This document shows positions 1 to 7,100 of a stretch of 8,989 bases of DNA, in pieces. The translations under genes and the position numbers were made by a program. Under the pieces are notes generated by a model. The model made no database searches, was not told where the DNA came from, and saw only the letters and a list, made by a program, of their open reading frames with translations. The stretch is from positions 328 through 9,316 of the forward strand of contig DMNP01000326.1 in assembly GCA_003452695.1 (NCBI GenBank), read 5' to 3'. Source of the stretch: Eggerthellaceae bacterium (GTDB taxonomy: Bacteria; Actinomycetota; Coriobacteriia; Coriobacteriales; Eggerthellaceae). How positions within the stretch are numbered: the stretch's first letter is position 1; each line of letters starts with the position of its first letter.

Positions 1-135
1 GGCAGCGCAAGCGCGTCTGCCGCCAGTGCAAGCGCCAGCTCGGCCAGCGCGTCGGCCAGCAGCGAATCCGCTTCGGCCGCAAGCGCCAGCGCCGCAAGCG
101 CTTCGGCATCTGCCGGCAGCGCAGCTGCCGCGGGC
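1..135 (+). repeat. Ser/Ala low-complexity linker-coding tract
   Basis: Forty-five codons encode almost only Ser and Ala, with a few Gly and one Glu. The codons vary (agc, tcg, tct, tcc, agt; gca, gcc, gcg, gct), so selection appears to act on protein composition rather than on a DNA repeat unit. It lies directly before the folded solute-binding domain and probably acts as a flexible spacer holding the domain away from the membrane or through the wall. Its full length is unknown because it runs off the window. Confidence 0.85.
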
Positions 136-828
136 GAATACACGCTCATCGAATCCGGCAAGCTCATCGTGGCCACCTCGCCCGACTATCCGCCGTTCGA
201 AAATCTGGAAAACGGCGAATACGTGGGCCTGGACATCGAAATTGCCAAGGCTATCGGCAAGGAGCTGGGTCTGGAAGTTGAATTCAAGAACCTCGAGTTC
301 AACGGCATCGTGCCGGCAATCGCCGCGGGCGGCCAGGCCGACATGGCCATTTCGGGCATAACGATCGATCCCGAGCGCGCCAAGGAAGTGGATTTCTCCA
401 CTTCGTACTACACCGATGACCAGGCAATCGCTGCCATGAAGAGCGGCGCCATAACGGCCGACAACGCCGATGCCGAGCTGGACAAGGAAGGCGTGGTCAT
501 CGCCGTGCAGTCCGGCACTTCCGGCGAGGCCTATGTGCAGGAGCACTACAAGAACGCCACCGCGCAGCCCTTCGGCAACTCCACCGACGCCTTCGCCGCA
601 ATGCAGTCCGGCAACGCCAACGCCGTGTGCACCAACAAGGCCGTCGTGGAAAAGATGCTGGCCGACGCCTATCAGGACGCCGTGGTCGTGAAGGCCATCG
701 CCACGGGCGAGGACTACGGCATTGCCGTGTCGAAGGACAACCCGGAGCTGACCAAGGCCATCGACAGCGCCCTGGCCAACATGAAGGCCAATGGCACCAT
801 CGACGCGCTGCTGGCGCAGTACATGTAA
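1..828 (+). CDS. Amino-acid ABC transporter substrate-binding protein, 5'-truncated
   Basis: The reading frame is open from the first base and ends at TAA 826-828, giving 275 visible residues; the start, signal peptide and any lipobox lie outside the window. The first 45 or so residues are a Ser/Ala linker. A family-3 solute-binding fold (SBP_bac_3) follows, opening with GEYTLIESGKLIVATSPDYPPFE. The YPPFE motif, GLDIEIAKAIGKELG, the ISGITIDPERAKEVDFS segment (its Arg normally contacts the ligand carboxylate) and VQSGTSGEAY are typical of polar amino-acid binding proteins such as those for Gln, Arg, His or Cys. In this family the protein is outside the membrane, usually lipid-anchored, and delivers ligand to an ABC permease. 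The hinge segment reads NAVCTNKAVVEKML, where relatives commonly have Asp in place of the Asn after Thr, so ligand preference cannot be read off. A strong stem-loop follows 22 bases after the stop, so this looks like the last gene of its operon. No permease or ATPase gene is visible. Confidence 0.93.
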   Translation, partial: GSASASAASASASSASASASSESASAASASAASASASAGSAAAAGEYTLIESGKLIVATSPDYPPFENLENGEYVGLDIEIAKAIGKELGLEVEFKNLEFNGIVPAIAAGGQADMAISGITIDPERAKEVDFSTSYYTDDQAIAAMKSGAITADNADAELDKEGVVIAVQSGTSGEAYVQEHYKNATAQPFGNSTDAFAAMQSGNANAVCTNKAVVEKMLADAYQDAVVVKAIATGEDYGIAVSKDNPELTKAIDSALANMKANGTIDALLAQYM

Positions 829-850
829 GCACAAACCGCAATGCACTTCT

Positions 851-886
851 AAAGCCCCCGTGCGACTAGCCACGCACGGGGGCTTT
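851..886 (+). terminator. Strong stem-loop terminator after the binding-protein gene
   Basis: A perfect 14-bp stem (851-864 with 873-886) encloses an 8-base loop, 22 bases after the stop at 828. The stem begins AAAG and ends CTTT, so there is a short U run inside the stem but no further U tract. It reads the same in both directions and could also back up termination of the convergent minus-strand gene. Confidence 0.75.
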
Positions 887-891
887 AGCAT

Positions 892-929
892 AGCGGACCT
901 AACGGGCGCTTCTGCCCATTAGGTCCGCT
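892..929. other. Second intergenic stem-loop
   Basis: An 11-bp perfect stem pairs 892-902 (agcggacctaa) with 919-929. A further 4-bp helix inside (904-907 with 914-917) closes a 6-base loop. It follows the first terminator by five bases. There is no U tract on either strand, so it may be a backup terminator, an RNA-end stabiliser or a protein-binding palindrome. Confidence 0.6.
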
Positions 930-992
930 GCATCGTTGGGGGCACGCCCTTCATATGCGAGGTACGTCTCGGCGATGCAGGCGCATGCCCGC

Positions 993-1012
993 AAATGCTG
1001 CCGGAGCATTTT
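993..1012. terminator. Weak hairpin with short T run in convergent spacer
   Basis: A 7-bp stem (993-999 aaatgct with 1005-1011 agcattt) has a 5-base loop, with TTTT at 1009-1012 on the plus strand. It is a marginal intrinsic-terminator shape and could serve either flanking gene. I see no coding potential in the surrounding spacer (829-1172). Confidence 0.3.
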
Positions 1013-1023
1013 GAAGAGTTTAA

Positions 1024-1061
1024 ATTCGTTTTTTCTAGCTATAAATATTCGTTTTTTCTAG
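1024..1061. repeat. Tandem 15-bp AT-rich direct repeats, 23-bp period
   Basis: The sequence attcgttttttctag occurs exactly at 1024-1038 and again at 1047-1061. The 8-base spacer contains ctataaat, and the second copy ends in the palindrome ttctagaa (1056-1063). The tract is sharply AT-rich against GC-rich surroundings. The 23-bp period is close to two helical turns, which would suit a dimeric or cooperative DNA-binding protein. It lies between two convergent gene ends, which is not where an ordinary promoter is expected. A regulator site, an antisense promoter or a dispersed genomic repeat are all possible. Confidence 0.6.
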
Positions 1062-1116
1062 AATACCCTTACACCAATGCCAGCGGCAGAGCCGCGAAAA
1101 GGAGCCCAATACAGGA

Positions 1117-1149
1117 CAGGCGGCCCACAGCTTGGCTGCGGGCCGCCTG
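1117..1149 (-). terminator. Stem-loop terminator after the giant surface-protein gene
   Basis: A 10-bp perfect stem (1117-1126 with 1140-1149) continues after one mismatch with 3 bp (1128-1130 with 1136-1138) around a 5-base loop. It begins 23 bases beyond the minus-strand stop codon. On the minus strand the stem is followed only by a mixed pyrimidine/T stretch (tcctgtatt), so the U tract is weak. Confidence 0.6.
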
Positions 1150-1172
1150 CGCATGAGGGCCTAAGGCCGATG

Positions 1173-4100
1173 CTACTTCACCTTCAGCTTAACCTTCACG
1201 GTCTTGCTTACGGAGGTGTAGTTTGCCGTGGCCTTGCTGGTCAGCTTCACCTTTATGGTGTAGGTGCCCTTCTTGGTGCCCTTAGCAACGGTAATCTTGC
1301 CGTTCTTGGGGTTCACCGTAAGGGAGGCCCTTATCTTCTTCGGCGCCTTGGCCAGCTCGAAGGCAAGCTTGCCGCCGAAGGCGCGCTTGCCAGCCTTCAC
1401 GTATTTCTTGGCTGCGAACGCCTTGCCCGCCTTCACCTTCACGGCCTTCTTGGCGCTCTTGGCCTTGGCCGTGGCCTTGAAGGCGTTCTTGGCGGGGGCG
1501 ATGGTGAAGGTGCCCACAGCCGAACCGGTGTAGGCGCCCTTGCCCTTCACGATGACCACGCCAGCGCCGGCGTTGGTATTGTTGGTGTAGGACACGTCGT
1601 AGTCAGTTCCTGCTGCAAGCTCTTTTCCAGCAAGCTTGACCGTTACGGCAGGCTCGAGTTTCTTGCCACTATAACTTCCGCCGGCAGCACTCACCGCAGC
1701 GCCGGAAATGTCGGTCTTGGCAGCAGCTGCGGCGGCCTGCGCAGCCCCGTCTGCGGAAGCCTTGGCAGTGGAGGCAGCAGACTGTGCCTGCGCGGCAGCA
1801 TCCTTTACCTCCTTTGCCGAAGCCGCAAGCAACTCTGCGGCAGATTTGCCGGAAGCCGTGGTCGCGTCTTCCAGAGCCTTCGCAGCGGCCGCCTCGGCTG
1901 CGGCAGCCATCTCGTTTGCCTTATCGGCGGCAATTTGTGCCAGAATCGCCGCTGTCTGAGCCGCAGTCGCCTTTTCGGCCTTGGCAACAGGATCGGTCTC
2001 TGCCTCGGCGGCAGCGATGGCCGCATCGGCATCGGCCTGCGCTGCGGTTGCTTCAGCGATAGCTTTCTTGGCCTGCTCAATCGCTTGGCCGACCTCGGTA
2101 GCCGCCATGGCGTCGGCAGCTTCCTGCTGCACCGCATCTTGATGGCCCGCCGCAGCCGCCAATTCCTGTTCGGCAGCTGCCTGGGCGGCACGGGCGTCTT
2201 CCGCAAGCTTTTGCGCTACGGCTTGCTCGTCTTCGCCTACGGCACTTTCTGCAGCCTTAGCAACTGCCTCGGCAGCGGCAGTGGCCGCCTCTACGGCAAC
2301 CTGAGCTGCAGCTTGTGCGGCCTCGACCGCTTCTTGAGCAGCGGCGACCTTTTCCATACGCGCCTCGGCATCGGTTTCGTCCTGCGCCGCCTTCAGCGCT
2401 TCTGCGGCGGCGGCGTTGGCATCGGCGGCAGCCTTCGCCGCCTCGCCGGCAACATCGAGCGCAGCCTGTGCAGCCTGCGCATCGGACGCTCCCTTAGTCA
2501 CGATTTCGATTGACGCTACAGCCGGCGAGCTCACATACGAGCCTGCGGTGGACTCTACCGTGCCCAGTGCGCCATCGGCCCATACATAGTACGCGCCTGC
2601 TTCAGGGAACGAGATGCTGGCCTTACCAGATTCGTCCGTAATTACAGCGGTGCCGGCGTTTGCATCCGGGCGGGTTGCCGAACCCACGCCATAGTAGGAC
2701 TCCCAATCGGCCTGGCTGCCCCAGCGTAGTGGATAGTCCGCTTCGGCAATGATGCCGCCCGTGTTCTCGTAAATTCGCCCGAGCGCCACGTTCACGGCCT
2801 CGCCGTCGACGGCAGTGTATGCATGGGCAACAGCGCCCTGATCGTCCAGGAAGTAATGGAAACCTACCAAGGGGTCATCGATGAAATCGTAGTCAGTGAA
2901 CATGGATACATCCACGAAATCGCCGTCGGTGAGCGCAACCTCGTCACAGGTCGCACCAATGCCCGGCTTATCGGCTTGCATGGGGAAGGCGCCGTTCACA
3001 TAATAGTTGAAGTTCATATCATGACCCATGAAGGTTTCAACGAGCAGCGAGCCCGGGGCGCCGGAAACCTGCAGACCCTCTGCGCCGTCCGCGCCGTAAT
3101 GCGCCTGCACGTAAGCGAACAGCTGCAGGACATTCACGTCGTAGCGATAATCGGCCCCTTCGCCCGAAGCGACCAGCTTGTAGTCGCCCAAGCCCAGCTC
3201 GTCCAGGTTAATCTTTGCCACTTCGGCCAAGTCGACAGGAACATACGACAGCACTGCGCCCGCATTGTTGCCGTCGGACACCTTGAATCGCCCATCGTCC
3301 GATACGCTAATATAAACTGTGCCCTGAATATCAGGGTTGTAGTCGCTCGTTCCCTCGGCCACGAGCGCGGTGAACGTTACGCGAGCGGACTTGTAGGAAA
3401 CGGTAACGGTCTTGGTTCCCGCCGTGGCCGTATCCAATTCGAACGTGCAATTGGCAGGGTCGACGGTTTCCACGGAGCCATCGCTATAGGTGGCGGTGAT
3501 AAGCATGTTCGAGGTATCGATTGCTTCGCCCACTACATACTCGGTCTTGTAGTCGCCCGAAAGCTCGAGATTGGTGATGAAGGCGCCCACCTGATGGGCG
3601 GTAGCCGAATCGGCGACCGTCCAGTTGCCCAACGAATAAACACCGCCGTTAAGCGCCGCGGCCGTCGTACCATCGGCCAGCGATGCAGCGGAAACGGGAG
3701 CGGTAACGGCCGTATTGGCGAGCGGATTATCATCCCGCACGCCACCAGAAACGCCAGTAACGCTGCGATAAGCGTCTTCAGGGCCATCCACGATAAGGTA
3801 GATCTCGTAAAGGTCGTCGACTGCCGAATTGAAATAGAAGGTGCCGTCGGCCGCGATGCCGTAGGGTACGGCCGAAGTGTCCACGTGGAAGGCTTTACCG
3901 ATACCACGGGCCGCTCCGCAGTCCTCGGCATAGTAGTTGTTCTCGATAACGTTGTACGCATTGATGCCACGCATGTAGCCGACAATGGCGCCCACGGCAA
4001 CGGCGCCTTCCCCAGCATACACCTTGCCAGCAAACAGGTTGTCGGTTACGTATCCAACACCGTTTGACCAGGCCTCTTCCACGCCCGCAGTCGCATTGCC

Positions 4101-7100
4101 TTCGCCGCCGAAGATGCCGCCCACATAGTCGCTGCCTTCAACGTTGCCGGTTACCAGGCAGTTCTGGATCGTCACACAAGAGCCGTTGGGAGCGGATACA
4201 GAAATGTAGCCCGCGCCAACGATACCGCCCGCGCTGATGCCGGTAGCATGCACATTGCCATGGAATTCGCAGTTCACCACTCGGTTTGCGCTCATCGACT
4301 GCGCCTGGCGGCCCATAATGCCGCCTACGACATTGTAGCCGTAGACATCTGCATAGCTCACACAGTTGACAATCGAGCCGTTGAGCGAACCCGCAATCGA
4401 TCCGACACCTATCGATCCGCTGTAGTAACCAGCCAACGACTCCTGCTCGGCAGGCGCACCAGCCGTCGCGTCCCAGCCAACCTTCACGTTCTTCTCGACC
4501 GTGCAGTTGCTGATGGCTGCTCGATTCGCGCTTCCAGCCGTCGTGCTGACCAAACCGGAGCCCCGGATGCTGCTGCCTTCCTTGACGGTGATGCCATCAA
4601 TCTTGTTCTGGCCTTGCAAGTCGCTTGCCAGACCGTTTCCATTGATGTTAGCGCCGTAGATACTCAGGTTCTGCACAGTGGCGTTAGCCAACACGCTGAA
4701 CAGCGGCTTTCCGCCTTCAGGAATGGTGAGCACGTGGTTGTCGCCATCGAACACACCATGGAACGTACCGAGGCCAGCCCAACCATCAGGCAGTGCGACG
4801 TCTTCGCTCATGCGGAAATGAACGCCCGCTGTGTTGGCGCCGGAATCGACATACAGCTTCAACGTCTCGAAATCCTTGCTCGTGGCAATCTCGAAGGGAC
4901 GCTCGACCGTACCGTCGCCCGATGGAAACTCAATACCGCACAACACACGCACATTGTCGCTGACCACGCAGCCTTGGCTGCCATCGGCAGCCGTTAACGT
5001 GGCAACTGCGTAATAGGACTCGGCACCTACTGCAGCAGTTGAAGGTGTCGCCGTAGCGCTTAAGCCATCGACGGCGCTATCAATCTTGGTGAAGCTGCCG
5101 TCAGAATTGCTCTTGTACCAATTAACGGAAAGTGTAGCGCCTTCGGGAATCGCCTCGACCGTAAGCTTAAGCGCACCAGTTGCATCGGCGCCTTGCGCAA
5201 AGCTTAAGGTATCAGAAACATCGGCGATGGCAGGCGCAGCCCCGGTAGATCCATACAGGTAGGTTACCGGGCAGTTCACGGCGCGCACCGACGCATAGCT
5301 ATTACCCGAAGCCGCAAGCATCTCCTGGAACTGATCGTCGGTTCCCCGATAATAGAAGTGCTCGACATTTGCCGCTATAAAACGCAAGTCATTATTAGAC
5401 CCGAACGTATAGTTCTGATTGATTACTTTAAGCGAAACCGGAAGCACAACCTCCTTGGGACAAACCCGGTTGTAGCCGAGCGAATAATTGCCCAGACTCG
5501 TAACGCCTTCGGGAATCTCGATGCGTTCGATGGCGGTGTTGGAAAATGCCTGATGTCCGATTGAAGTGAGGCCTTCATGCAGCGTCACGTCAGTAAGCGA
5601 AGTGCAGTTATCGAAGGCATAGTTCGGTATTGTGCTAACGGTTCCCGGAATATCAATTGTCTCGAGCGCCGAGCATCCTCTAAAAGCATTCTGGCCAAGC
5701 GCGGTAAGCACACTGGGCAGAGTCACCGACGCGAGATTATCGCAGTAGTAGAAAGCGTGGTTGCCAATGGACGTAACCGTATCGGGAAGATTCACAGAAG
5801 TCAACGCCGTGCATTCCTCGAACGCAGAACTTGGAATCTCCGTAAGTCCGCCGAGTGCAGGAAGGGCTTTAAGGGCGCCGCATTCGCTGAAAATACCTTC
5901 GCCAGCCTCGGTCACCGAAACCGGCAAATCGGCGGATTCGAGCGCGGCACAACCCTGGAACGCATTTGCACCGACTTTTACAAGGGTGTTCGGCATCGTC
6001 ACTTTGGTTATACCTGCACAGCCGGCAAACGCCGCATCTCCAATCGCTTCGACACCCTCGGGAATCGCCACCTCGCCTTCGATGGCGGCAGGGCACAGTA
6101 TGAGCGTCTTGCCATCTGCGCTGTAAATGATACCCGCATCATCTGCCTTAAGTTCGCCGGCCGTTTTGATGCTCGTAAGTTTGGGGCACTCCATGAACTG
6201 ATATGCGTTAAGCTCGATATCGGCGCTTTCGATAGTTGCGCTTGCCAGTTCATCGCAATTGCGGAAAGCATAGTCGCCAAGCGTCTTAACGCTTGCAGGA
6301 ATCACGATTTCGGTAATAGCATCGGCGTTACGGAAGGCATATTGGCCAATTGAAGTTACCTGGGCGGGAACCGTCACGCTTGCAATTGAAGAACATCCAT
6401 CGAATGCGTAATTCGGAATAGACGTAACGCCTGATCCAATGTTAAGAACCGTTGCCCCAGAGCAATTCTGGAATGCGTAGGTTCCGAGTGAGTTTACGCT
6501 ACCAGGTATTTCAATCGATTTCAGCGAACTACAGTCTCTGAACGCATAATTGCCGATGCTAGCAACAGTCGAGCCCATGTCCATGTCCATTAACGCAGCA
6601 CAACCGCTGAATGCATACCGCCCTATCGCCGTCACGCCAGCAGGAAGATGAATTGACTTGAGCGATGAACAATTTTGGAAAGCATAGTCCGGAACATCTA
6701 TTGCGGCCTCGTACGTCACATCAGCCAAGGACGAGCAGCCCGAAAAAGCATTGGAGCCAAGGCTTTTCACGCCACTTCCAATGTAAACCTCTGCCAGATT
6801 GGCGCAACCTTGGAAATGGTTCGATCCCTGCATCGTCAAATCCGAAGCATAGATTTCGACGCTGGCCAAATTCGGGCAGCTAGCAAACGCGCTGCCATTC
6901 CATTGGCTCGTGCCGATTGTCTTCACATTTTCCGGAATGACGATCGACTTGATGCCGCTTCGCGAAAACGCCTGGCCGCCAATTGTCTGGACGCCCGATC
7001 CTATGGAAACCGATGACAAGTTAGGCATGGCTAAAAACGCGCCATCCCCGATGGCAGTCACGCTATTGGGAATGACTATGCGCTTTACGCCGGTCAGGTG

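Noticed and set aside
1077..2513. Long plus-strand open frame (478 residues) opposite the giant gene
   Set aside because: It mirrors the Ala-rich stalk and Lys-rich tail on the opposite strand; such GC- and Ala-biased coding removes stops from the antisense frame. The product is Gly/Leu/Arg/Ser-rich without recognisable domains, and the minus-strand frame has continuous domain signatures across the whole span.
2823..4067. Plus-strand open frame of 414 residues, with others at 4248-4997 and 5577-6353
   Set aside because: All are antisense shadows of the beta-helix, Ig and LRR regions. They have no recognisable motifs, no ribosome binding sites and no operon arrangement.
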